A DNA stretch of 64,000 nucleotides, taken from positions 1 through 64,000 of the forward strand of contig WEDG01000383.1 in assembly GCA_017591395.1 (NCBI GenBank). The letters run 5' to 3'. Every line of letters begins with the position of its first letter. Position 1 is the first letter of the stretch. The notes under the pieces are model-generated. The model ran no database searches. It worked only from the letters and a program-made list of their open reading frames with translations, and was not told the origin of the DNA. Shown here piece after piece: positions 36,569 to 47,299 of the stretch. Source of the DNA: Schistocephalus solidus (lineage: Eukaryota; Platyhelminthes; Cestoda; Diphyllobothriidea; Diphyllobothriidae). Position numbers and translations under genes: made by a program.

Positions 36569-38484
36569 ACTACCTGCACTATCTCTGGTTACAACGCCAC
36601 CCTTTCTGTTATAACCACTAGATAGGACGCACGGTTGCTTCATTTATTCCACGGTCAGCGTACTTACTACGGGCGTGTTTCCTAAACCTGCCTTTCTCAC
36701 CAGCAATAAATAAATAGGACACTGAACTAGCAATTTAACCGACGCTGTGGAAAATAAAAAATGCAACTGAAGATTATTTCTGTTAGAGTTCCTACATGCA
36801 CGCAATATATGTACTTATTCACGAAATGTTAACCCAAATTCTAAAAGATCTTTTCGATTAAAAAGGACTACATAAGTAGGGGTACACGATTAATTATTGC
36901 GCGGTCTAATTCCAAGATATTTCAGTCACATCAGGATTCTGGCTTTTGAAGGAGATTCTTTCCGGTACCCGGCAAATACTAAACACTGTAAAATGTACTA
37001 GAAGTATTAATTTTTCAAGTTATTTTTGATGCTTTAATAACTTTACAGATATTTCATAAGAAACATGCATAAACTAATCCATTCTTGTACTTATTTTTTT
37101 CGGTTTTAAAAGGTCTATAATTATGAATTTTTTAAAAGAATGAAGTAACCATTCATAAAGCACCATATCCGTCGATTTAGTAAGGATGTTTAAAACGCTT
37201 ACAACATGGCCCACAAACTTTTCAAGGATTATGAGCACTATATGACCTCTTCTGAATAGTGTAGAGGAATGTATACTTTTCCTTAAATGGAATATATTTT
37301 GAAAGCTTTGATTGCAAAATTACCAAAAAGTATTTTGTAATTGGCAAGGATTTTTAAAAAATATATAATTTCTTCGAGAGTACAATTTAAAGAAGACGTA
37401 ACTTTCTACGAAATGAGTGCAAAAGAAATATCCTAATGCCTGTTTTCTACAAAATATATTTCAGTGTATAATCATACAGCTTAAGTAGTTATTTTTTAAC
37501 AGAAGACCATTTTTCACGCGGCCGGAACTAGGCTCGTTCAAAAGTGGGTATCCTGTCGTGACTGACAAATTGACAAAAAATGTCCGAACTGCAGTTAACA
37601 TTTCATAAAATAGCACACCTACCCTATGTATCAAAATTTATAAGATTGCATTTATCGGCTGTTTATTAAATCAGGCTGAGTTCACTATATCAGCTTCACT
37701 ACGGCATTAGCACATTGGCTGAGTGGTCATATAGGAAGTCTCTTCAGATAGAAGCAATGTACATAGACCTGATTGGGTAGGCATTGCGCAGCCCATGTAA
37801 GATTAGCTCCTTTTTTGTCTCCTAATATTCCTCAGTACACAGTAGATATTTTGTACGAGGGACAGTCTTGGGATCGGAGGCCATTATGGTAGAAAGTTTT
37901 GGGGATCCATTAGGGGGGGGTAGAAAAAGTGAACTGGCGGTTGTCAGTCGATGGATGCTGAGCAGTCTTGTCGAAAAGTTGATAACCTAGACCAGGATTT
38001 GTCACCCTGCTGTAAAAGCAGTCAGGAATAATTTTAGCGGTATGAGTGAGGTCAATGGCTGTGCTTAACTGGTACCACATCGACTTAGGCAATATGTAAA
38101 ACCTTCCAGCTTTACCGGGGGTGTCAGTCACAAGGCCAAGAAGTCAAACTACAACTATGGAGTGCCACTTACGGTCTGGGGCAAGCTAGTGACTGGGCAC
38201 CACAGCTAAGCACTTTTTGTGTACAAAGTAGGTTCGTAGGTGCTAGTGTTGGTGGTAGAATGTAACCGCAAATATTAAACAGGGCTGAACGGGAATAGCC
38301 CAGTTAAACGCAGAACCACGATTACGGCATTTTTCTATGTTCATGTAATGAACATGTGTGAGGCATCTGCGGGTTATTTCTAAGGGGTATTAGATTGCTC
38401 AACAGACAAAAATCTCTAAAAGTTGAAAGTGATCGTGGATATAAAAACTGCCCAGAATTGCTCTTAGGTACACTGTAGGACTCC

Positions 38485-38690
38485 GGAACAAGAACAGCTC
38501 TCCCACATAAGGCAACTGACCCTGAGCCAAATTTCGAGGGAGGGTTAAGATTCCATGTTTTAACACTTAAACTAACCCAAACCTTAACATCAACGCTTAT
38601 CTTAACCCTAACACCAACTTCATCTTAACGCTAACCTTATATTAACCTAACCCAAATTTACCTGGAATCTAACTCAAAGGTTCTTGTTCC
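38485..38690. mobile_element. MITE-like repeat with CTTAACC core and different terminal repeats
   Basis: Perfect 11 bp inverted termini GGAACAAGAAC (38485-38495) and GTTCTTGTTCC (38680-38690) flank about 180 bp dominated by CTTAACCCTAAC-like words. Same organisation as 19101-19496 and 53072-53390, but the termini are not the same sequence. Confidence 0.6.
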
Positions 38691-39634
38691 ATGCCCCGTG
38701 GGATGGCGAGGGGGGCGCATGTGAGCGTTGCCTAACAAAACAGTTATCCTAGTCAAGAAGATAAGCTGGATTAGCCTATCATTAGGTGGAATACCGGGTA
38801 CATTACGTTTCGTGATGAAGAGCATTCAGGTAGTGCATTGCATAACACTACCTCTGTATGCCTTGCCAGACTTTGAGGGAGCCACAGCTGATGATATCTC
38901 TGAGCCTGAATCCGAAAATTCAGGCGACTAAAGTTCTTGTCCCAGCGATCGCGTCAACTTCTTCTCAGTTGATTGGTAGCTCAAACGTCGCCGCGAGTAT
39001 CAGACACTACGCGAAAACGCATGTCTCTAAAGAACCATTAATCGGTGCGGAACCGGTACCAATGGAGTTAACTAACCTCATGTCGATCCTAATTAAAGGT
39101 AGTCCACAACGTGTTGGTCCAGACTGTTGTTCGATCATGTTAACCGAAAATATGTTGAGATAAATGACTTCAAGCAGCCGATAAACACTACTAAAGGGGC
39201 CGTAGGTCAAACTTCCGCCCGCCGTGATTGGTAGTATTCTGTGTCACTGGGGCTTGGAGAAGAAGGGGACACCATCAGTGGAGCTAGTTTTACTCGCCTG
39301 ACACTTCGGATTCACACTTGAAATTGGCATCAGAGACAACATCAGAGAAGGGGCAATGTTTGCACAAGTGTTTATGGTATTTATAGGATGTAGATGCTAT
39401 GACAATGCATGCCTATCGAAATTGGCATCTACTGCATTTATCACAGATAGTTGAATTTGGTGTGCTAGTGGCTTGCTGACTCGCAGCCAAGTGGTTAGTT
39501 GTCGCAGCCTCAACTCTCGTATTGGAACCGGTACCAGTTGACTACCGTACGTTTCTCACGTGGCTTGTTCCTCGTTAATCGGTTGCGCGTAAGATAAGCA
39601 TGACTGAAGTCGCTCGCGGCTCAGGCGGCTGCCA

Positions 39635-39688
39635 GAATTTCGAGAATTTCGAGAATTTTCGAGAATTTTCGAGAATTGCGAGAATTTC
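39635..39688. promoter_or_regulatory. Tandem array resembling heat-shock elements
   Basis: Six 9-10 bp units of GAGAATTTTC. In the 10 bp units the pattern is GAAnnTTCnnGAAnnTTCnnGAA, i.e. five consecutive alternating nGAAn/nTTCn pentamers (39653-39675), the consensus for HSF binding. It lies near a decayed LTR element, so it may be part of a retroelement promoter or a chance minisatellite. Confidence 0.5.
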
Positions 39689-39811
39689 GGCCTCGTCAAA
39701 ACTGGAATTTGTGGTCGAGCCCCAAGTAAGCTAGTGTTCGGTTATTCAGTGGCAAGTAGGGACACATCAATTGCCTCCTATATATGCATATATATGAGCT
39801 ACCAAAGTATT

Positions 39812-39862
39812 CTGATGATGGAAGCGAGGAAGTTTCTTGAACTTCAGTACGAATATGATTCG
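39812..39862 (+). other. Decayed copy of the CTGATGATGGA repeat end
   Basis: CTGATGATGGA, a GAAGTTTC block and CAGTACGAATATGATT align with 42220-42270 (CTGATGATGGATTC, GCCGAAACGTC, ATACGAATAAAAG). Both follow an AT-repeat within 20-40 bp. The GAAA block is damaged here. Confidence 0.45.
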
Positions 39863-39962
39863 GTCCATGAACTCGCCCTCTCTCGCGATATCTATATAAT
39901 ACGTAGATAACATACTAAGAATGCAACAGGCAAGACACAGGCAAGACGCAGGCAGCTGTTTC

Positions 39963-40954
39963 TGCTATGACCCGGCCTCGTACTTAAATGACGCATTGAG
40001 CTGGAAAGTGGCCAACGGGCTCAGAAAATTCCCAGTGAACTGGGGTTTGGGCATACGTCTTGAACGGAAATGGCGCTTGGAGTTGGAAGTGGCGGGGGTA
40101 GACTTTCTTTCAGAAGTTGATGGTGTTTGGCAGAACCTATCTCGGTTCCCCACCTGGTTACAGCTTTGGCACCGATGTTGGCGGAATGTGCAATCCCGAT
40201 AGAAATGCCACGCGCCACAGTGCCAACAAGGAGATGGCTGTGATTTCGCCTTGGTTGTTGCGACCGTGTGTGCGACTGAGCTAGAAGTGGGAACACCTTG
40301 AATCATAGCAGAATCGTGTTCAAGGTTAATCAACGCTTGACACTCCGCAGCCAGTTCCTGGAATGTGACTGTGCTGTTCTGTTGCCCTTGGGATAGGAGA
40401 CGTGTCTGGATGCAGCATCCTTAAAGGACTGGAGGTCGCAGATAAATATGGAGCATTTAAACTGGTCTTCTGTGAGAGAACCGAGCTGAAAAAGCTCACG
40501 CTCGGCCGCGTACGCGATGAAATCGTCGGATTCCCCTTTTGCACAGTTACAGGCACTGGAATCGAGTGTTGAACAGGGACGACTGTTCATCGAAAATCCG
40601 CGACAACGTCTTCAACGTGTCCGCGAAAGTGATTTCTCGTGAGTTCTTGGGAAGGATAATGATAGCATAGGGTCTATGCTCGACAGGACCCAGTTTGCGA
40701 AGTAGGAGTCGCACCCTCCATGCATCGTCCTGGGCAGCCAGATCGTATAATTTGTACCAGGAATCAAAGATGATATGGGCCTGCGGGTCCTACAGGAGTC
40801 CAGTAATGCTGCCGACAATGCGATCGACGGATTGTGAACCACTGGTGGCGCTCGATTGGACCATGAATGAGTTGGATAGCTTAACGGTGAGGGCCTCCAT
40901 TAGGTTCAACTGCTGCTGGAACATCTACTTCAAGTCAGCGTACTCGTCAGCCAT
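39963..40954 (-). pseudogene. Gypsy-type LTR retrotransposon gag, decayed
   Basis: Minus strand from ATG at 40954: MADEYADLK, then FMVQSSATSGSQSVDRI, FDSWYKLYDLAAQDDAW and FADTLKTLSRIFDEQSSLF as in flatworm Gypsy gag, all with stops and frame changes. Near the end comes an intact double knuckle [13 protein letters not shown] and [14 protein letters not shown] (about 40120-40230) that would bind element RNA. There is no protease, RT or integrase after it. The gag frame runs straight into a 32 bp sequence that also ends the upstream LTR (39963-39993 against 40982-41013), so the internal part of the element is deleted. Confidence 0.8.
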
Positions 40955-40978
40955 CGTAAATGAGAAAATTAATCGCCA

Positions 40979-41350
40979 AATTGTTATGACCCAGCCTGGT
41001 ACTTAAATGACGCACGAAGCGTATGCTCAATCGATGGTTGTCACAATGCCAACGCGGTAGAGCAAGAGAACACGATCAGCCAGCGAAAATGCATTCAAGC
41101 AAAAGTGACATGAAAAGCTGCATGCATTTATAGCCTCCCGTCCAGCTTAGTTATATTCTGTCCGATCAGCTTCAAAAGGAAGATAGATAAGAGTTGAGCA
41201 AAATTCCCACGGACATGGATCGATCAGATCTGACGAGAGCTCTGTGGCCACAGTCAATGCGGAACATTGTCAAGCATCGTTCGTGGCATGCAGCATGAGA
41301 AACGCGCGCGCAGTTACCTTTCTATGAGATGACTCATCATGGGAATTAGC
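40979..41350 (-). mobile_element. Probable 5' LTR of the decayed Gypsy element
   Basis: Lies just upstream (minus sense) of the gag start. It ends in GGGTCATAACA immediately before AATTTGGCG, a typical LTR/primer-site junction, and contains a TATA box in the right orientation. The outer end is not resolved; about 370 bp is an estimate. Confidence 0.55.
41125..41132 (-). promoter_or_regulatory. TATA box of the LTR
   Basis: GGCTATAAATGC on the minus strand, about 145 bp before the end of the LTR and 170 bp before the gag ATG. Confidence 0.5.
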
Positions 41351-41471
41351 ATTCCCAAAAGTTTATCGGTCGTTACCTTAGCATGCTATCTACGTAGTAT
41401 AGGTAGCCTGTGTCCTATGGCACAGCGTTCGTTGTCACCAGTGGAAAACTGGTGGGTGGACAAAATGGTAT

Positions 41472-41472
<1 letters not shown>

Positions 41473-41523
<51 letters not shown>

Positions 41524-41537
41524 CATATATATATATC
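41473..41537. repeat. (AT)n microsatellite
   Basis: About 24 AT units, one TTC interruption, then six more. Confidence 0.98.
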
Positions 41538-41539
41538 TA

Positions 41540-41857
41540 TGTCATGGTAGTACGGCGCTCATGGATCGGTTACAGGACACACCCGTCCCGTTGTGCCTAG
41601 GGGCTCACTCTAGAGTCCCGCCAGCAGCCGCAGAGTGGCTAGTGATATAGGCAGAATGACAAAGACAAGGGAAACTGTAATGGCAATTTCTGGCTTATTA
41701 GGCGTCATCAGCCAGTCATACCCAATCGCGGGCACTGCGGCACCCGAGGCTCGAACTCGTGACCTGTTGGGCAGAAGTACACCACTCTACCCACTGCGCC
41801 GCGAGCTCGTTGTCTTGTCGGTTTCAATCGGTAATACTGATAATGGTAGTACAGCGC
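41540..41857 (-). mobile_element. SINE-B, minus sense, nearly complete
   Basis: Minus strand, in order: AAACCGACAAGACAACGAGC, a tRNA-like head with box A (GGCGCAGTGGGTAGAGTGG) and box B (GAGTTCGAGCC), then the body TTGGGTATGACTGGCTGATGACG and TAAGCCAGAAATTGCC. The tail is CTGCGGCTGCTGGCGGGACTC and CACAACGGGACG. The head is pol III type. Related copies are at 44985, 49600, 54375 and 59265. Confidence 0.85.
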
Positions 41858-42165
41858 TCATTCTACCTACATCACTAGCCGCTCTGCGGCTGCTGGCGGG
41901 GCCCTAGAGTGAGCCCAAAGGCAAAACGGGACGAGTGAGTCCTGTAGCCGATCGGTGAGTGCCGTGTTATCATTGTTAATATTCCCGATCGAAACCGGCA
42001 AGACAACGAGCTTGTGGCGCAGTGCGTAATGTTGGACTTCTGCCCAACAGGTTGCGAGTTCGAGCCTCGTGCGCTGAAACGCTTGGGGTTGGGTATGGCT
42101 GGCTGACGATGGCTAATAAGCCAGAAATGGCCATTCTAGTCTCCATTGTCTTTGTCGGTAATATC
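41858..42165 (+). mobile_element. SINE-B, plus sense, with partial preceding tail
   Basis: Begins with a tail segment (CTGCGGCTGCTGGCGGGGCCC) and then runs CGATCGAAACCGGCAAGACAACGAGC. The head follows (GTGGCGCAGTGCGTAATG, GAGTTCGAGCCTCG), then the body ending CAGTCTCCATTGTCTTTGTCGGTAA. It is inverted relative to the copy at 41540-41857, so the two form a palindrome-like pair. Confidence 0.85.
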
Positions 42166-42172
42166 CTTCTGC

Positions 42173-42197
42173 ATATATATATATATATATATATATA
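42173..42197. repeat. (AT)n microsatellite
   Basis: Twelve AT units. Confidence 0.95.
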
Positions 42198-42219
42198 ATC
42201 GTGCCAACATTACGCACGT

Positions 42220-42262
42220 CTGATGATGGATTCAAGCGTGATGCCGAAACGTCATACGAATA
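42220..42262 (+). ncRNA. Hammerhead-ribozyme-like core, possible Penelope-type element end
   Basis: CTGATGA (42220-42226), 19 nt that can pair as GGAT/AT(G)CC, then GAAAC (42246-42250) and GTC (the usual cleavage triplet) right after. Hammerhead motifs are known in eukaryotic Penelope-like elements. Stem I and III pairing is not convincing by eye, so activity is unlikely or untested. Confidence 0.35.
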
Positions 42263-42968
42263 AAAGTATTGTTTCAGTGATCGCCTCACCTACCTTTTAA
42301 CGCACATTTTCGCTGGTTTCGACAATCAATTAGGAGTGGCCTGCACTGACCTGACCTTAAGTACGAGATTTCTATTTTCCACCGGAGCTCCGTATTTAAA
42401 GTTCGGAAGGTTCCTTATAATAGAATACAGGGCACGGAATCAAACTTAAAATGACCAACGTAATGCGTTTTTAAATTACATGTTTTCCGGCCAGAGTGCG
42501 GCCAAATGATGGAATCTTAAATCGACAGTGGATGTTCAGTCTCTCTTCTATTTTACCATAAATAATTCAAAAGTCAATTAAATATAGGCAGTATGATAAC
42601 TGGTTAAATTAAGGGCTGAGGCGCAGTCATTTCATTGGGCTTCAGAACTCATATTGTGTGGAATTGCAGTTGTTTGTTTGGTCTACATTCAGGTTCTTTC
42701 TTTTAAGTAAGAGGGATGTCACTGGCCGATGACAGTACCTGAACAGAAGTGACCAGTCCCCCTGTTTTTTGTTGTTGTTATCACAGCAGCTCAATTATCG
42801 CCTGATCATCTGCTCCTCTGGACGACCAAGTGGAGCGAGTTTGTGCCATTCTGAAAGTTGGTCAGACGAGCGGTAGGCTCTAGTTCCCACATGACGATAA
42901 CTATCACTCAAAGTGCGGTGCACGTTCTCCCACACTCCTATCCTCCCTAGCCATAAAATGCTTAAATT

Positions 42969-43228
42969 ATGTCCCATGAGTCACCCTCACGACTGTCAAA
43001 TGAGCAGGCTGGGGGGGAGGTGGAGGGGCGAACGGACCCTGTGCTTGAAGAAGTAAAGCGGGCCAGTTTTGAGTTACCGTCAGGGTTACTAAAACTACAG
43101 TCTCTGCTCCTCACCCCTGACGGATTGACTCCATCGAGACCCCCGGCACCTGTGTGCCTATCCTCTGTCTTTTGTGCAGCAGCAGCAAACGTTACAGTAT
43201 CAGGTTTAACTACTGCTGCTGCTGCCAG
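42969..43228 (+). CDS. Candidate alternative first exon of the Pax gene (hypothetical)
   Basis: An 86-codon open frame (MSHESPSRLSNEQAGGEVEG at the start, TTAAAA at the end) in a GC-rich block inside intron 2. It terminates at a near-consensus donor, GCCAG|GTGAGA. It ends in phase 2, the same phase as exon 2, so splicing to exon 3 would keep the frame and rebuild the Arg before YYETG. The product would have only the RED half of the paired domain. An internal pyrimidine-rich acceptor (CTCTGTCTTTTGTGCAG at 43179) is also present. No homology is recognised, and chance is a real possibility. Confidence 0.3.
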
Positions 43229-43640
43229 GTGAGAGGAGCGTGCAGGCCTCCAGTCACCGAAGTGCGTGCAGACAAAGCTGTGCGCTGCAGCTACCGACCC
43301 TCTGGAGAGGACTAAGAGGACGTTTTCATTCAACGCACCCACAATGTAACATGTTTTGTGTAGATAATAGCGCCAGTCGGGTTTGCACACCGGTCTTCAG
43401 TGGAAGCGTACAAATGAACCCCCTCACGTACACAATGCCACTCTTATTCTGCCTGCCCTCGGTTATTCCATTTTGTTCCGTTCCAACAATTAAACCGGGT
43501 CCAAGCTGCGCGGACTGTGGGGGGGAGCAGTCCGAGGCGAGGTGCGTGGACGAGCCTAATTGCCAGACCAGTTACGGGGAGGCGCCTTTGTTTCGCCAAA
43601 CCGTGTAGCTCTCTAAGTGGTAATTGAGGACCGGTCTAAA
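43229..43640. other. GC-rich island following the candidate exon
   Basis: Continues the GC-rich composition of 42990-43228 and holds a 122-codon + frame (43240-43608) with several Cys residues (CADCGGEQSEARCVDEPNC), but no recognisable fold. Could be intronic regulatory DNA. Confidence 0.35.
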
Positions 43641-44476
43641 CATCCTTGTTTGATTGTAGTCGCTATTTCAGTGAACGATACATGCAATAAAAGGGGATGG
43701 TGGGGAGGGGGAGAGGGGGAGGGTGAGCGTGAGGCTGGACAATTTTCGTCCATCTATCTGGTTACCATGTTCACACTAGCTCGGTAACGTGCGCTCAACA
43801 GACTGTAACGACGTGAAATTGCTTTCAATGATAGCGCAGTCACGTAATCGACAGGCGTCAGTGCAGAGGAGCTTTGCGTGTCTGGGCTTTTAGCTAGTAC
43901 ATGTGCTGCCACTATGGTGAATAATGTCATACAAAAAAAAACTACCCATACAACGGCGCATCAGAACGATGACAAGAAAGGCTCTAGGCGATGCACCGCT
44001 GTCAAGCAGGACCTCTTCTACTATCGAAATGAAATCACTTTAACGGAGATCTTAATCTCCGTTCTACCTTCTGTAGTCACTGTGCTATACTGAAGCGTGC
44101 AGGATCGAGTAGATGACGGTAATTGGAACACCTAACCGAAAGTAGACTTGTTGTATCCGTTTGGGGGCTTCGGATGATTTCAACGTTTGATAACTTCTAA
44201 AAATGCGCTTCTCCTGTGCTGTAGGCTCATGCACGTAGTTCATTGCTTCTGGTGTTGCCCTAGAAAGTGTACCGCCTGGAAAACACGAATGCTTTCATGC
44301 TGCTTTAGGCCAGGGCTGGGTATTACACAATGGAGGTGTTTGAAGCTCGATTCAAGAGTCACAAAGGGGTGGCGGTAACCGGGCTGGTCTGACTGTAAGG
44401 CGGAATACAGGAGATTATGGCAAAGACGTCATACCGAAGTTCCGACATAGGTACTAGCTAAAAGACCAAACCCATG

Positions 44477-44691
44477 CTTCATCGATGTTTCTTCTGCTGT
44501 GTGATGCAGCAACGAGGGGTTCAGCTCCCCAATGTACCCCCAGCGTTCTCTATGCGGTTTCTGGTATATGAACTCTACAGAATAATCGGGGAAATATTCA
44601 GAAATTATGAAGTGCGTGCCCAGGTCACTTAACTCCATATCCTGCCGTACCATTCGTTGCTGCGTCACACAACAGCAGAAACATCGACAAA
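44477..44691. repeat. Inverted repeat pair (~37 bp arms, ~145 bp apart)
   Basis: CATCGATGTTTCTTCTGCTG...ATGCAGCAACG at 44477-44511 is inverted at 44656-44691 (CGTTGCTGCGTCACACAACAGC...). Looks like a small fold-back or MITE-like unit. The enclosed minus frame (44429-44695) has no recognised domain. Confidence 0.65.
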
Positions 44692-44984
44692 ACACATGAC
44701 TGGGATTTTAGATAGTATATATGTTGGAATTACGCTATAACATATTTACCATATAAGATTCACACTACTTGTAGTACTACTTGTTTGTAGAATGGGCCTT
44801 ATGTGGTTATTCCACAGGTGTTGATTGTCTTCGACCCAAATGTTCATTGAAATTGCGGGTGTGATCCTAAAAAGTCACGTCCGGATCACCTGACTTCATG
44901 TCCTGCACTTAATAATTTCTGAAATTATTTCCTTGGCAGGATATTACTCTCTGCCATCGGTCCACTGCCAGCGCGTGGGCCCCC

Positions 44985-45365
44985 CGAGGAGAACAATGTA
45001 TCTTCGTTAATGAATGCTCACCGATCGTTGACGGAACTCAATCTTCCCGCTCTGCCTTGAGGCTCATTCGCGAGCACCGCTTACAGCCGCATAGTGGCTA
45101 ATCTTAGTAGAGTTAGATGGACAATGCCGACAAACAGAGAAGGGAGACTGGAATGGCAATTTCTGGCTCATTAGCCGTCATCAGTCAGTCATACTTAAGC
45201 CCAGTTAGTGCTCCACTCAAGATTCAAACCCACGACCTTTTGATCAGAAATCTAACGCTGTAACCATTGGGCCAATGATTCGTTGTCTTGCCGGTTTAGA
45301 TCGGCTACTGAGCCAAATGGCTATTCCAGTCTCCCCTCTCTTTGTCTGCATTGTTAATCGGCCTT
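44985..45365 (-). mobile_element. SINE-B, minus sense, with an inverted body fragment attached
   Basis: Minus-sense tail (GCCTTGAGGCTCATTCGCGAG, CAGCCGCATAGTGGCTA) and body (GGGAGACTGGAATGGCAATTTC) up to 45200. The degraded head is at 45215-45280 and TCGTTGTCTTGCCGGTTTAGATCGG follows. A plus-sense body end (GGCTATTCCAGTCTCC) follows at 45318-45360. Confidence 0.8.
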
Positions 45366-46589
45366 AAGAAGAACAATGGGTACTCATTCGGTAACGTCGA
45401 AATAAACGGAGTAGGCGGGCCAGTGCATTTGCTGTCGTCCATTCAAAACTCAGGGTGGAGCTCTCAAAAAGCCATGCTTATGTAATCCTGATTGTTCCCG
45501 ATCACAGTCAAACGTAAGCGGCCACCTGCCCCGGTGACAGGTAGTTCAATCACGAGAAGGCTCAAGATTTGTGTCCAAGTGTGGCATAACTACCTCGCGC
45601 GAGCAAGTTTTTGACAGAAATATGGCTGATTGCTGATGACGATAACTAAACCATAAAGTTCTACTCCCAGTCCCTCTTGTATTTGGGTCTGACGATCGTC
45701 CGCCTGTCATTCGGCGCACGAAATACTCCTTTATGCAATTATTACAACAATAAATGTCCTTTTAAACTAGGTATTCTATTTTTGAGTGATGCAGAAGAAT
45801 TTGGGCTTGAATAAAAGATACAAAATAGCCCAATCATCCGTATTTTGTTGGCAATATTTCTGTTGTCTTGAAAGCCGAATGTGTCCTATTCTTCCCCGCG
45901 GTTATCTGGAGTTTACTTACCTTGCGGTTTGGAATGGCTTTCAAGATGGTTCCCCTAACCACCAATGATGCCGATAGTTTAAATTCAAGTCATTTCCACA
46001 CCATTGCATCACTTGCAGTACTTAAAACTTACCTAGCGTCTTTTGATGCCCTAGCGATGCCTATTACCCAACGTTCGAATTCGCCCACTTTATTATCTAG
46101 TATATTTAACGTCATATTCCGCTTTTTGCTTCTCCACCGTTAGTAGTATGGTAGACTGACTAATGAACCATCTCTATTATTCCTTACTGCTCTAGCTCAG
46201 AATTCTGGTCAAGTAGAAAATAATACCTACATATGTTAAACGCACGCGAAGATAGGCCTCACTCTCTCTTCCATTTACTATGCGCACGAGGACTGTCCAA
46301 GCACTCCTTCGGTCGCTAGTAATATTGGACGCAGTGGCTGGTACGAAAAGCTCAGTCTACGTGTGCTAAAAACATAAGTGACAGTAGTTAAGAACGCATA
46401 CGGATTTACCAATGCTCGAAAAATGCATGATGTCAGGAAAGGTCAATGTTAGTGTCACTTTTGCCATTCTCTGTGTTGGGTGGGGTATGTAGCCTATCCG
46501 ATCGCCTTACAAATATCTGCCGACTAGACGCAGGAATGAGATCCCTTCATTTGGAGACGTTATGCTAAGTTCCTGGACGATTGATGCTA

Positions 46590-46690
46590 GTGTTAAGATT
46601 AAGGGTTACGTTTAGCATTGGGGTTATGGTTATAGTTAGGGGCGAGCTAAGAGCAAGGTTAAGGTTAGGGTGAAGGCCCGAATTAGAAAT
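46590..46690. repeat. GGTTAGGG-like degenerate tract
   Basis: Repeated GGGTTA, GGTTATGG, GGTTAAGG and GTTAGGG words like those inside the MITE-like repeats, but without terminal repeats that I could find. Confidence 0.5.
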
Positions 46691-47299
46691 AAGGATAGGG
46701 AATGTTTGCGCTTTCTGGAAGTTTACGGAAGACCAACTGTATTAGCTTGGAGGGTGGTGGGGGGGGGAGCCGGAGGTTCCGATTATCGTGTCTCACATAA
46801 TTGGAAATCAAGCGTTTATGGAGGAAAATCTTTGCAACGGTGCTACTGTCCTGTGTCCTGTCCGTTAGCCTTGGAAACAGCAATTTACAAGAGATTGGCG
46901 CTCACCTATCTGTCATAATTGCAAGGCAGCAATCGGCCTTTTTCTTCTATTTTGAGGATTTGACCTAAAGGCTTTGGAGGTAGCGCGTCAAGGTGAGCGA
47001 CTGAAATGAATTTCATTACGAAAAGGAGCCGAAACTGACCCCTCAGGTGTCCTACGTCTTTGTTGGTAACAATTGTACTTTTTGGAGAAAGTAATGAATG
47101 AATTTGAAGTTGTGGGTTCGAATACGGACTTTCCAAGGTACTCTCCAACAGTAATACAAAGCTTTGCCTTTTATGTCCTTAATTTGCGCGGGACCAACAG
47201 CCTGACCTAATGGTGACCATATGCACCTCTTTTTGTAAATCTTTGATAAAAACTGCACTCCAAGTCCCATCCTCCCTGCCCGCATACACACTTTGCCGT

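Noticed and set aside
43180..43228. 49 bp internal Pax microexon after GTGCAG
   Set aside because: Placed between exons 2 and 3, it would insert into the middle of the paired domain and disturb the frame of exon 3.
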